A stretch of DNA of 64,000 bases, taken from contig JAVBOL010000009.1 in NCBI GenBank assembly GCA_031550615.1, positions 19,825-83,824 of the forward strand, read 5' to 3'. Positions 17,098 to 24,342 of this stretch are shown one piece after another. This DNA comes from JAVBOW01 sp031550615 (GTDB lineage: Bacteria > Bacteroidota > Bacteroidia > Bacteroidales > Rikenellaceae). Each line of letters begins with the position of its first letter. The first letter of the stretch is position 1. The notes beneath the pieces are model-generated. The model was not told where the DNA came from and made no database searches. It saw only the letters and a list, made by a program, of their open reading frames with translations. A program made the translations under genes and the position numbers.

Positions 17098-17131
17098 AAA
17101 GTGCGTCCTACCCCAAGGTAGGACGCACTTT
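17098..17131 (+). terminator. Terminator of the Bat-type operon
   Basis: A perfect 15-bp stem (AAAGTGCGTCCTACC with its complement) around a CCAA loop is followed by a T-rich stretch. It ends the cluster right after batB. Confidence 0.9.
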
Positions 17132-17175
17132 GTTTTGCGCAGTGGCGAATTGTACGGATTGCATCGCAGTCCGGT

Positions 17176-17526
17176 TTACCGCGCATCGCCACGAGGTCTG
17201 CCCGCAGTGCACTCCACGCGGTTGTCTATCGCCCATTGAGCCAGCGAACGCAACAGCGGCGTAAGGGTCGTGCCCAGGGGCGTTATTGTATATTCCACCC
17301 GCGGGGGTATCTCGGGAAAAACCTTACGGCTTATCAGATTGTCGGATTCGAGTGTGCGCAGGGTCACTGTGAGCATCTTCTGCGAAATATCAGGGATCGT
17401 ACGCGATAACTCGCCGAACCGCGCCGGCGCACCGCAGTCCAGGGCCAGCAGCACCAGCACGGACCATTTGTCGCCGAACCGCGACATCACGTCGCGAACG
17501 GGGCAAAAATCCTCAATTTTTTTCAT
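17176..17526 (-). CDS. HxlR-family transcriptional regulator
   Basis: A 116-residue winged-helix regulator from the ATG at 17526. The N-terminus has the conserved family Cys in DFCPVRDVMSRFGDKWSVLV (Cys at about residue 6), which acts as a redox or electrophile sensor in characterised relatives. The recognition helix region (ISQKMLTVTLRTLESDNLI) and wing (RVEYTITPLGTTL) follow. An in-frame ATG 36 nt upstream would place part of the likely operator inside the coding region. It is transcribed divergently from the cupin gene, a common layout in which the regulator controls its neighbour. Confidence 0.93.
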   Translation of the reverse strand: MKKIEDFCPVRDVMSRFGDKWSVLVLLALDCGAPARFGELSRTIPDISQKMLTVTLRTLESDNLISRKVFPEIPPRVEYTITPLGTTLTPLLRSLAQWAIDNRVECTAGRPRGDAR

Positions 17527-17554
17527 ACCACTTTGACGCTGATTTTCAATATTG

Positions 17555-17570
17555 CTTACCACACGGTAAG
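17555..17570. promoter_or_regulatory. Candidate HxlR operator
   Basis: A perfect inverted repeat CTTACC-ACAC-GGTAAG lies between the divergent regulator and cupin genes, 28 nt from the regulator start. A second palindrome GTTACGTAAC (17580-17589) follows 9 bp away. HxlR dimers bind such short palindromes; assignment is inference from position. Confidence 0.55.
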
Positions 17571-17592
17571 TATCTTTCTGTTACGTAACTAC

Positions 17593-17623
17593 TTGTTTTT
17601 CAAAAACTCTCTTTTTAGCTTTG
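17593..17623 (+). promoter_or_regulatory. Promoter of the cupin gene
   Basis: TTG (17593-17595), a 20-nt spacer and TAGCTTTG (17616-17623). The two palindromes lie immediately upstream of the TTG element, where a bound regulator could block or recruit polymerase. Confidence 0.7.
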
Positions 17624-17666
17624 CCTCTACAAAAGTAATTAACTTTATTTTATCAACCAAAAAAGG

Positions 17667-18122
17667 ATGGAGATGAAAACAACGCAAGTCATTGCCCGCG
17701 GGGATAACTACACCGCCGTGAGCGTGGGAAGTTGGGATGGATTGGGTGGCCACGTGCTGACACTCGCGCCTGGCGTAGAGATCCCAGGCAAGGTATTCGT
17801 GGGGACAGACCTCGGTTCGACCGGTGTAGAAGTGTCGTTCGGCGAGTTGCCTATCGGGGCAGGAATTGATTTCTTGCACACGCACGGCGACAACGAGGAG
17901 ATTTACGTCGTAGTGCGCGGCAGTGGGCAGTTCCAGGTCGACGGCAATATTTTCGACATAGCCGAAGGCAGTTTGGTTAGGGTCTCGCCCGCCGGTCGCC
18001 GCAGTTGGCGCAACACTGGCGATGCCCCCCTGGTCGTGATGTGCATCCAAAGCCGCGAATGTTCGCTCCCCGAGCTTGGCGTGGCGGACGGGCACATCCT
18101 CGATGGCACAGTCAGCTGGTAG
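17667..18122 (+). CDS. Cupin-domain protein
   Basis: A 151-residue small cytoplasmic protein with one double-stranded beta-helix domain. The metal-binding cupin motif is IDFLHTHGDNEEIYVVVRGS (about residues 68-87; His, His and Glu ligands) and the second strand set reads AEGSLVRVSPAGRRSWRNTG. A start two codons later (17673) is possible. The substrate cannot be told: such single cupins include isomerases, dioxygenases and sensors. Divergence from an HxlR regulator suggests induction by a reactive or electrophilic compound. A long terminator follows. Confidence 0.88.
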   Translation: MEMKTTQVIARGDNYTAVSVGSWDGLGGHVLTLAPGVEIPGKVFVGTDLGSTGVEVSFGELPIGAGIDFLHTHGDNEEIYVVVRGSGQFQVDGNIFDIAEGSLVRVSPAGRRSWRNTGDAPLVVMCIQSRECSLPELGVADGHILDGTVSW

Positions 18123-18123
18123 T

Positions 18124-18162
18124 AGCAAAGAGGCCTGTCTTTCACAGACAGGCCTCTTTGCT
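18124..18162. terminator. Bidirectional terminator between cupin and polyferredoxin genes
   Basis: A perfect 17-bp stem (AGCAAAGAGGCCTGTCT with its complement, TTCAC loop) overlaps the ends of two convergent genes. Confidence 0.9.
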
Positions 18163-19014
18163 CTAAAGCCACTCTTCGCTGACCACCCCGCCCTCGACGG
18201 AGACGACGATAACCTTCACCGGCACTTTGCGCGCCGCCCTTTGCGTGGCGGCCTGGGCTATGCGGAGCAACCCTCCGCAGCAGGGGACCTCCATGATGGC
18301 CACCGTCAGGGTGTTGATCCGCGCCTGGTCGATCATGGACACCAGTTTCTCGATATATGCTTCCTGTCCCTGGTCCAGCTTGGGGCAAGCCACGGCCAGC
18401 ATGCGCCCGCGCAACAGGCGGTTGTGGAAATCGCCCATCGCAAAGGCTGTGCAGTCGGCGGCAAGCAACAGGTCTGCCCCCTGAAGGAAAGGTGCGGCAG
18501 GGTTGAGCAGATGCAGCTGCACAGGGAACTGCCTCAGTTCGGAGGGCTGCGACATGCGCATCCCGGCTGCGGCGAATCCCGGCGCACCGCCGCGGTTGAC
18601 CTCGCGCATCATCGATCCCGGACACCCGCAAGCAAGCGGTTTTTCCTCCTGTAGGGGAGCGTCGATATCGGTTTTCAGGCCATGCTCTTCGAGGTAGCGC
18701 AAGCCCTGGTTCAATAATTCGCCCTGCCCGTGGTCGCGCAGGTGGCGCAGGTGTGCATCCACTACGGCCCGGCCCCTGGGTACGATGCGCTCCATCACGG
18801 CGCGCTCGTCATACGGCTCGGCCTCGCGCTCTTCGAGCGTTATGGCGCCTACGGGACACTCGCCGATGCACGCGCCCAGCCCGTCGCAATAGAGTTCGCT
18901 GACCATCACGGCCTTGCCGTCGATAAGTTGCAGCGCGCCCTCGTGGCAGCCGCTTACGCAGGCTCCGCATCCGTTGCACAGGGCGTCGTCGATCTTTATA
19001 ACAGTACGTTTCAT
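18163..19014 (-). CDS. 4Fe-4S ferredoxin-type protein with Cys-rich C-terminal domain
   Basis: A 283-residue soluble iron-sulfur protein. The first N-terminal motif is complete (CNGCGACVSGCHEG); the second is CDGLGACIGECP, with Leu where the second Cys normally stands, so only three ligands are available unless another residue helps. Further cysteine pairs occur at ACGCPGSM, AADCTAFA, AVACPKL and PCCGGL, suggesting another metal site in the C-terminal domain. Similar proteins in anaerobes are encoded beside Crp/Fnr regulators and hybrid-cluster proteins. A Crp/Fnr gene is divergent here. The start at 19014 (MKRTVIKID) matches ferredoxin domain spacing. Electron partner unknown. Confidence 0.85.
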   Translation of the reverse strand: MKRTVIKIDDALCNGCGACVSGCHEGALQLIDGKAVMVSELYCDGLGACIGECPVGAITLEEREAEPYDERAVMERIVPRGRAVVDAHLRHLRDHGQGELLNQGLRYLEEHGLKTDIDAPLQEEKPLACGCPGSMMREVNRGGAPGFAAAGMRMSQPSELRQFPVQLHLLNPAAPFLQGADLLLAADCTAFAMGDFHNRLLRGRMLAVACPKLDQGQEAYIEKLVSMIDQARINTLTVAIMEVPCCGGLLRIAQAATQRAARKVPVKVIVVSVEGGVVSEEWL

Positions 19015-19069
19015 ATTCGGTCTCAATTATATGAGCAGCTTCGTTGGCGAATTCCTTCGTTTCATACCG

Positions 19070-19077
19070 CAAAGATA
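19070..19077 (-). promoter_or_regulatory. -7 box for the polyferredoxin gene
   Basis: TATCTTTG on the minus strand, 55 nt before the start codon, in the divergent region shared with the Crp/Fnr gene. No clear TTG element. Confidence 0.45.
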
Positions 19078-19122
19078 TGCCCGAAAGGCCGCCGCAGTCT
19101 GACACTTTTGTTGCATTTTGTA

Positions 19123-19130
19123 TACATTTG
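19123..19130 (+). promoter_or_regulatory. -7 box for the Crp/Fnr regulator gene
   Basis: TACATTTG, 14 nt before the start codon at 19145, within an AT-rich stretch that contrasts with the coding DNA around it. Confidence 0.5.
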
Positions 19131-19144
19131 CAAAAAACACCGTC

Positions 19145-19819
19145 ATGGATTACTCGTCACTGGCCAAAACTGCGCTCTTCGCCGGGATGCGCACAGATGA
19201 AATCGAAGGTCTGCTGGAACAATTCGGCATCAGTCCGGTCACGTTCCGCCGCGGCGACATACTCGCGCGCCAGGGCGAGGTGTGCAACCGCCTTATCGTG
19301 CTGCTCACAGGCGCCGCGCGGGGCGAGATGGGCGATTCGTCGGGCAAGGTGGTCAAGGTCGACGATATCGCGGCGCCCAACCCGCTGGCTATACTTTTCC
19401 TCTTCGGGCCCGACAACCGCTTTCCGGTCGACGCCGTGGCAAGCGACGACGGACAGGCCATCGTCATCCCGCGTGGGGTGGTGCTGCAGATGCTCTCGCG
19501 CAACGAGCATCTGCTGGAGAATTACCTTAATATATCGGCAACGTTCGCCTCGCGCCTGAGCCGCAAGCTGCACTTCATGTCCTTCCGCACCATACGCCAA
19601 AAACTGGCCGTCTACCTGCTCGACCTGGCGGCCAAAAGCGGCGCGCAGAACGTCCGACCCGATCGCACGCACCTCGCCCTGGCCGAATATTTCGGGGTGT
19701 CGCGCCAGGCGCTGGAGCGCGAAATGAAAAAGATGGCCGAAGAGGGACTTTTGAGCATTGAGGGTAAACTGATAACCGTAACGGACAAGGCGGCCCTCAA
19801 ACGTATCGTCGACCTGTAA
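19145..19819 (+). CDS. Crp/Fnr-family transcriptional regulator
   Basis: A 224-residue regulator: N-terminal cyclic-nucleotide-binding-like beta-roll (residues 1-120, with FRRGDILARQGEVCNRLIVL) , a long dimer helix (about 125-150) and a C-terminal helix-turn-helix (HLALAEYFGVSRQALEREM, about 175-193). There is no Fnr-type Cys cluster at the N-terminus, so it is not an oxygen-sensing [4Fe-4S] Fnr; the ligand is unknown. The start at 19145 (MDYSSLAKT) follows a -7 box by 14 nt. It probably controls the divergent iron-sulfur protein gene, as such pairs do in other anaerobes; this is inference from context. Confidence 0.92.
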   Translation: MDYSSLAKTALFAGMRTDEIEGLLEQFGISPVTFRRGDILARQGEVCNRLIVLLTGAARGEMGDSSGKVVKVDDIAAPNPLAILFLFGPDNRFPVDAVASDDGQAIVIPRGVVLQMLSRNEHLLENYLNISATFASRLSRKLHFMSFRTIRQKLAVYLLDLAAKSGAQNVRPDRTHLALAEYFGVSRQALEREMKKMAEEGLLSIEGKLITVTDKAALKRIVDL

Positions 19820-19827
19820 TTATTTCC

Positions 19828-19835
19828 TATCTTTG
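19828..19835 (+). promoter_or_regulatory. -7 box at the rluF start (leaderless candidate)
   Basis: TATCTTTG ends only 4 nt before the rluF ATG. With the usual distance from -7 box to start site, transcription would begin at or next to the A of the ATG. Confidence 0.6.
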
Positions 19836-19839
19836 CCCC

Positions 19840-20736
19840 ATGCGAAGAGTCAATAAATTCATCACCGACGCCGGCTACTGCTCACGGCGCGAGGCAGACG
19901 CCTATATCGCGCAGGGACGCGTGACGATCAACGGGCGCGAGGCCGCGCTGGGCGATGTGGTCGGCGAAGGCGATACGGTGGAGGTCGACGGCGAAAAGGT
20001 CGGCGCGAAGGCCAAAAAGGCGGTCTATATCGCCTGTCACAAACCGGTGGGGGTGACCTGCACCAGTGAGCGCAGCGACAAGACCAACATCATCGACTTT
20101 TTGGGCTATAAGGAGCGAATCTTCCCCGTAGGCCGCCTCGACAAGGACTCCGAGGGGCTTATCATCCTGACCAACGACGGGGATATCGTAAACAAGATAC
20201 TGCGCGCGGGCAACAACAACCCCAAAGAGTATGTGGTGACGGTGGACAAACCGGCCACGGGCGATTTCCTGCGCCGCATGTCCGAGGGCGTGCACATTCT
20301 GGGCACGAAGACCAAGCCGTGCCGCATAGTGCGCAAGAACGACACCACATTCATAATATACCTGACCCAGGGCCTCAACCGCCAGATCAGGCGTATGTGC
20401 CAGGCGTTGGGCTATAAGGTCGTGCGCCTGAAGCGCACCAAAGTGATGAACATTGCCCTGGGCGACCTCGAAGCGGGACGCTGGCGCTACTTCACGGCGG
20501 AAGAAACCACCCGCATGCACGAGCTGCTGGCCGCCTCGTCCGGCACCGAGGAGGCGTCGGCGGAACCGCGACCCGCGCCGCGCCCCCGCAAAACGGGCTC
20601 GTACTCGTCCTATCGCGAGAAGGGACGGTCCGGCGCCCAACGCGAGGAGGGCAAAAAGACCCCGGGCACGAAATCGCGCTCCACGTCGCGTCCCGCAGCC
20701 CCGCGTCCCGCGACCAAATCGCGCCACAAGCTGTAA
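19840..20736 (+). CDS. rluF: 23S rRNA pseudouridine synthase, RluF-type
   Basis: A 298-residue enzyme that isomerises a uridine in 23S rRNA. S4 RNA-binding domain at residues 1-60 (NKFITDAGYCSRREADAYI); catalytic Asp101 in VGRLDKDSEGLIILTNDGD; RluF-like KILRAGNNNPKEYVVTVDKP and QGLNRQIRRMCQALGYKV. The core ends near residue 232 and is followed by a 65-residue basic, Ser/Arg/Pro-rich disordered tail absent from the E. coli enzyme's core. Because S4 domains begin this way, the ATG at 19840 is secure, and it lies just 4 nt from a -7 box. acpH follows after 6 nt. Confidence 0.92.
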   Translation: MRRVNKFITDAGYCSRREADAYIAQGRVTINGREAALGDVVGEGDTVEVDGEKVGAKAKKAVYIACHKPVGVTCTSERSDKTNIIDFLGYKERIFPVGRLDKDSEGLIILTNDGDIVNKILRAGNNNPKEYVVTVDKPATGDFLRRMSEGVHILGTKTKPCRIVRKNDTTFIIYLTQGLNRQIRRMCQALGYKVVRLKRTKVMNIALGDLEAGRWRYFTAEETTRMHELLAASSGTEEASAEPRPAPRPRKTGSYSSYREKGRSGAQREEGKKTPGTKSRSTSRPAAPRPATKSRHKL

Positions 20737-20742
20737 GGGGCG

Positions 20743-21324
20743 ATGAATTACCTCGCCCACATATTACTCTCCGGCAGCGACGGCGGGGTCAGGGTCGGCA
20801 ACTTCATCGGCGATGCGGTAAAAGGCAACGCCTATAAGGATTATCCGCAAGCCATCTGCCGCGGGGTGAAGCTGCACCGCACCATAGACGCCTACACCGA
20901 CTCCCACCCGGCGATCCGCGAGGCCGTCCGCACGCTCTCGCCACATTTCGGGCGGTACTCGGGCGTGGTGCTGGATATATATTTCGACCACCTGCTGGCC
21001 TCGCGCTTCGGTGAGTTCTCCGACGTGCCGCTGCGCCGTTTCACGCGACGGTTTTACCTCGACCTGGCCTTGCGCCGCCACCGGCTGCCGCAGCGCATTA
21101 AGAATTTCATGTGGCACTTCATACTCACCGACCGGCTCGGTCGCTACGCCACCGCGGGGGGTATCGGTGAATCGCTCTCGATAATGGTGCGCTACCGCCA
21201 CCTCGACATCCATGTCCAGGCGGCGGTCGAATACCTCGCCAGGCACGAGGATGAGCTGTGGGAGGTATTCCTCCCGTTCTTCGGCGAGTTACAGGCGTTG
21301 TGCCGCCGCGAGCTCTCCAAATAG
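20743..21324 (+). CDS. acpH: Acyl carrier protein phosphodiesterase (AcpH family)
   Basis: A 193-residue HD-like phosphodiesterase family member that removes the 4'-phosphopantetheine arm from acyl carrier protein. The N-terminus MNYLAHILLSG and the following GNFIGDAVKG and GVKLHRTIDAYTDSHP motifs are the family signature; DIYFDHLLASRFGEFSD holds further conserved acidic residues. Length matches the family. It is 6 nt downstream of rluF and convergent with the OmdA-like gene 7 nt away, with no obvious terminator between. Confidence 0.9.
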   Translation: MNYLAHILLSGSDGGVRVGNFIGDAVKGNAYKDYPQAICRGVKLHRTIDAYTDSHPAIREAVRTLSPHFGRYSGVVLDIYFDHLLASRFGEFSDVPLRRFTRRFYLDLALRRHRLPQRIKNFMWHFILTDRLGRYATAGGIGESLSIMVRYRHLDIHVQAAVEYLARHEDELWEVFLPFFGELQALCRRELSK

Positions 21325-21331
21325 CCTCAAA

Positions 21332-21817
21332 CTAATCCTGGTCGGTGAATTTCAGGTGCAGTAGGAGCCTGTCGATGGCTTTTGCGATCCTGTCCGCCTT
21401 GGTCTGCTCGCCCTTCGCGGAATATATCCACTTGACGTAGTTGTGCCGCTGGCTCTCGCTGAGCGATTGAAAGAATTTCAGCGCATCGGGCTCGTCCCCC
21501 AGGCACGATAGCAGCTCTTCGGGGACTTCCAGCGGTCCATTGACCGCATAGAGGACGACGTGGACGTAATCGCCCGCCTGTTTTTTTATTTTCTTCCTTA
21601 TATCGGCCTTTACCGAGAGTATCAGCGTCCCCTTGCCCGAGGGCATCAGGTGGTGGTCGGCTATCTGCAAGCCGTCGATAGTGCCGCTCACCCTCACCCA
21701 ACTGAACGAGGCGTTTTTGTCGGGCAGTATCTCGTGGATGACCGCATACGTCCAGCCCCCTTTGCCCGGGGACCTTTCCAGCAGGTATTCCCTGTCTACA
21801 AGCGGTTTTCCATGCAT
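21332..21817 (-). CDS. DUF1905/YdeI-OmdA-like protein
   Basis: A 161-residue soluble protein. The N-terminal half (residues 1-95) is the DUF1905 beta-barrel: GWTYAVIHEILPDKNASFSW, then VRVSGTIDGLQIADHHLMPS. The C-terminal half (about 100-155) is the OmdA/YdeI helical segment FFQSLSESQRHNYVKWIYSA with the following KADRIAKAIDRLL. Members of the YdeI/OmdA family have been linked to protection against bacteriocins or peptides in other bacteria; the role here is unknown. It follows the PhnA-like gene after 1 nt on the same strand, so the two are probably one transcript. Confidence 0.85.
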   Translation of the reverse strand: MHGKPLVDREYLLERSPGKGGWTYAVIHEILPDKNASFSWVRVSGTIDGLQIADHHLMPSGKGTLILSVKADIRKKIKKQAGDYVHVVLYAVNGPLEVPEELLSCLGDEPDALKFFQSLSESQRHNYVKWIYSAKGEQTKADRIAKAIDRLLLHLKFTDQD

Positions 21818-21818
21818 A

Positions 21819-22154
21819 CTATGATTTCTTCAAAAAGCAGGTTTTCAGAACTATGCCGCTGCCGTCTATCCTGCAGTCGACCTGTTCGGGATTTTCCGTC
21901 AGGCGAATATTCTTGACTTTCGTACCCTGCTTGATGACCATCGACGAGCCTTTGACGTCGAGGTCTTTAATGACCGTCACCGAGTCGCCGTCTGCCAGGG
22001 GATTGCCGTTGCAATCTTTCGGCAACTGCCCGGCGTCTTCCTGCTGCGTTTCGCCCTCCGCCCATTCGTGTCCGCAGTCGGGACAAACGTTCAATGATCC
22101 GTCAAAATAGGTGTTGCCCATTTCGCACATGGGGCAATTAGAGATATCGCTCAT
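21819..22154 (-). CDS. PhnA-like zinc-ribbon protein
   Basis: A 111-residue protein of the YjdM/PhnA family. An N-terminal zinc ribbon has Cys pairs at residues 7/10 (NCPMCEM) and 24/27 (VCPDCGHEW). The C-terminal half is the small beta-barrel: GNPLADGDSVTVIKDLDVKG, then MVIKQGTKVKNIRLTE. Despite the name, the family is not established as part of phosphonate breakdown, and no phn gene is nearby. It sits directly before the OmdA-like gene. Confidence 0.92.
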   Translation of the reverse strand: MSDISNCPMCEMGNTYFDGSLNVCPDCGHEWAEGETQQEDAGQLPKDCNGNPLADGDSVTVIKDLDVKGSSMVIKQGTKVKNIRLTENPEQVDCRIDGSGIVLKTCFLKKS

Positions 22155-22242
22155 CGTCTCAATAAATTTAATGAGCAGCGAAGATATGCAATATCAGGCG
22201 ATTAAAAAAACGGTCCGACCGAGTATTTCTACTTCGGGAGGA

Positions 22243-23133
22243 CTAACTGCGCCTGACGCCCGGATCGTCGACGACCGCCGCGGGGGGTGTGAGCAGCACA
22301 GAGGGGTTGGAGAGCAGCTGCCCCAACAGGCGCAGCGAGGATACCAGGTAAAACCCGTCGCACATCCTCTCGTCTATGGTGTATTTGAGCCACACGCCCT
22401 TCTGGCGCACGAGGTTGCCCTGCCCGTCGGGCACATAGTCGAAACTCTTGCGCCCCAGGGTGGCGAAACATCCGCACGTGCCGAATTCGTAGAGGTGGTG
22501 GTAGGCCGCCTCGGAGCCGAGCGACCCAAGGTTTGACAAAAACAGCGAGCAGTGCCAGGGACTTACCTTCAAAAGGCTTGCGGGGAACACGCCTTTGTCA
22601 TCCATACGCAGGAACAGCGAGGAGATCCACCGCAGCATGAACGACGGCACGAGGCTCAGCAGCCGCGCCGTTTTATCCATCTCGCCAGCCTGTTCGGACA
22701 CCGCGGTGCGGTACTCGCGCTCGACCTTGCGCACCACGTCGGCGATGGTGTCTTCGGGTGAAAATATCATTTTTATCACCGTCTCCTCGGCCAGGTCCCT
22801 CATCTCCTTTTTGACCGTAAGGCAGATGCTTATGTGGTTGCGGGCGTAGACCTTGCGGTCGACCACGAAACGATTCAGCAGAGGGCGCTGGCTGTACAGC
22901 CTCACGAAAGCCGCCACGATGACGTGCATGATCGACAACCCGGGGATCTGTTCGCGGTACTGCCTGACCAGTTTTTCGATAGGCTCCAGCGCCACTCGGT
23001 CCTTATAGAGCACCTGCGAGGCATTGCGTCCCCGCATAAGGTGGGGCATGATCGTAAATATGGGGTCGAGGCTGCGCACCCGCCACCCGTCCCTGCGGTC
23101 GCCCCTGCGCCGTTTTATCCCTTTATTCTCCAT
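22243..23133 (-). CDS. 2-oxo acid dehydrogenase acyltransferase-fold protein lacking the catalytic His
   Basis: A 296-residue protein matching only the catalytic domain of lipoyl-dependent E2 acyltransferases (PF00198/chloramphenicol acetyltransferase fold); lipoyl and E3-binding domains are absent. Fold landmarks include LSIMHVIVAAFVRLYSQRPL (about residue 65) and SLFLSNLGSLGSEAAYHHLY (about 195). The normal HxxxDG active-site motif reads DERMCDG (about residue 257): Asp and Gly are kept but His is Glu. It may be non-catalytic or use another mechanism. It lies 12 nt downstream of a Kdo-kinase-like gene on the same strand, which hints at an envelope role. Confidence 0.8.
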   Translation of the reverse strand: MENKGIKRRRGDRRDGWRVRSLDPIFTIMPHLMRGRNASQVLYKDRVALEPIEKLVRQYREQIPGLSIMHVIVAAFVRLYSQRPLLNRFVVDRKVYARNHISICLTVKKEMRDLAEETVIKMIFSPEDTIADVVRKVEREYRTAVSEQAGEMDKTARLLSLVPSFMLRWISSLFLRMDDKGVFPASLLKVSPWHCSLFLSNLGSLGSEAAYHHLYEFGTCGCFATLGRKSFDYVPDGQGNLVRQKGVWLKYTIDERMCDGFYLVSSLRLLGQLLSNPSVLLTPPAAVVDDPGVRRS

Positions 23134-23145
23134 TATTTAGATATG

Positions 23146-23907
23146 TTAGGCGCGCCCGGGCTTGCCGAGTATGGGGTCGATGATGGCGTGCATCATTTTT
23201 TTGAGCTTGTCACGTGGGCTTAACGAGCGGTGCATCAGCACCGCCCCACAGAAGAGGTCGGGATTGAAACCCCTGATCTGCGCATATTGGCCGGCCATTT
23301 CGACCAGTTGCATCCGCGGCAGCGTCCAGCGCATTTCGCGTGCCGAGAGGCGCATATCCATTCGGCGGAACACCACGCGGTTGATGTCGATCAGCGCGAA
23401 GCTGTAACCCAGGTCCGTGTGGCGGACGAATATGTTACCGTGATTATAGTCGCCGTGCATGATACCCGCCGAGTGCATTTTGGCCGTGAATGCCGCCAGG
23501 TCGCTCAATATGGCGGAGCGCTGCTCGGGGGTGTACGAGTCGATATCCGCCAACAGGGGCAGGTCGATATGGCGCGAGATGAAATAGCCGGTGTGGAACA
23601 CGCCGCACACAGCCACTTCTATATAAGCCACCGCCTCGGCGGTGGCTATTCCCATCCGCTTGAACCTGCCGGCATACTCGTACGAGCGGCGGGCCTTGCT
23701 CCAGCGCAGACCCGAGTAGACCAGTTGGTTCACCCTTGTGGGACGTTTATAGCATTTGATAACCAGCACCGTACCGTCGGGAGCCGTGACCTTTTCGATG
23801 GTGTTGCGCCCGTGGTAGATCACCTCCCCGCGGGGAAAAGGGCGTGTGGGCAGCGAGGAGATAAAATCGCCCAGGTGGGCGTATTCGGGATTGACGACGA
23901 TCTTCAT
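23146..23907 (-). CDS. Lipopolysaccharide kinase-like protein (Kdo/InaA family)
   Basis: A 253-residue protein kinase-fold enzyme. Beta-lactone-like N-lobe with the ATP Lys in VLVIKCYKRPT (about residue 51), catalytic loop MHGDYNHGNIFV (about 150-161; HxD and the metal-binding Asn) and the metal site ALIDINRVVF (about 172). This is the pattern of LPS core kinases such as Kdo kinase. It has no membrane helix and should work at the cytoplasmic face. The substrate is probably a lipid-A core sugar but is not proven. It starts the two-gene unit with the acyltransferase-fold protein. Confidence 0.88.
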   Translation of the reverse strand: MKIVVNPEYAHLGDFISSLPTRPFPRGEVIYHGRNTIEKVTAPDGTVLVIKCYKRPTRVNQLVYSGLRWSKARRSYEYAGRFKRMGIATAEAVAYIEVAVCGVFHTGYFISRHIDLPLLADIDSYTPEQRSAILSDLAAFTAKMHSAGIMHGDYNHGNIFVRHTDLGYSFALIDINRVVFRRMDMRLSAREMRWTLPRMQLVEMAGQYAQIRGFNPDLFCGAVLMHRSLSPRDKLKKMMHAIIDPILGKPGRA

Positions 23908-24051
23908 TTGTTAGGGTCGGGGGCGTATATAATATACGAAAGTAGTGATTTTAGATCAATTATATAAAAAACCAGCGCGATACTTCGCCCGGTGTAGCTC
24001 CGAAACCGGAAATTTTATATACTTTTATATCGAACTTAAAAAATAATCTGT

Positions 24052-24294
24052 ATGAGTTGGCTTTGGACGATACTTATCGGTATGCTGGCGGGTTACGCGG
24101 CAGGCGTGCTCATGAAAGGCAAAGGCTTCGGCCTGATAGTGAATCTGATAGTCGGTCTTGTCGGCGGTTGGCTCGGCGGCTGGCTCTTCGGAATCATAGG
24201 CTTGGGCCCGAACAACATCGTCGGCAGTCTTATCGCCGCGGTGGTAGGTGCCGTGTTGCTCCTTTATATCATTTCGCTCTTTAAGCGGAAATAG
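24052..24294 (+). CDS. GlsB/YeaQ/YmgE-family small membrane protein
   Basis: An 80-residue membrane protein with three Gly-rich hydrophobic segments (about residues 3-22, 27-48 and 55-75) and the family phrases ILIGMLAGYAAGVLMKGKGF and GWLFGIIGLGP. These proteins are often stress-induced in other bacteria, function unknown. No TAnnTTTG box was found upstream; the 140-bp leader is AT-rich with repeated TATAT pieces, so an alternative sigma factor is possible. A strong terminator follows. It is unrelated to the glycine-lipid GlsB gene elsewhere in this window. Confidence 0.9.
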   Translation: MSWLWTILIGMLAGYAAGVLMKGKGFGLIVNLIVGLVGGWLGGWLFGIIGLGPNNIVGSLIAAVVGAVLLLYIISLFKRK

Positions 24295-24303
24295 AAAGGA
24301 TGT

Positions 24304-24342
24304 GCAGCAAGAAAGGGGGCCATTGGCCCCCTTTCTTGCTGC
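24304..24342. terminator. Bidirectional terminator
   Basis: A perfect 18-bp stem (GCAGCAAGAAAGGGGGCC and its complement) with an ATT loop between two convergent small genes. Confidence 0.88.
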
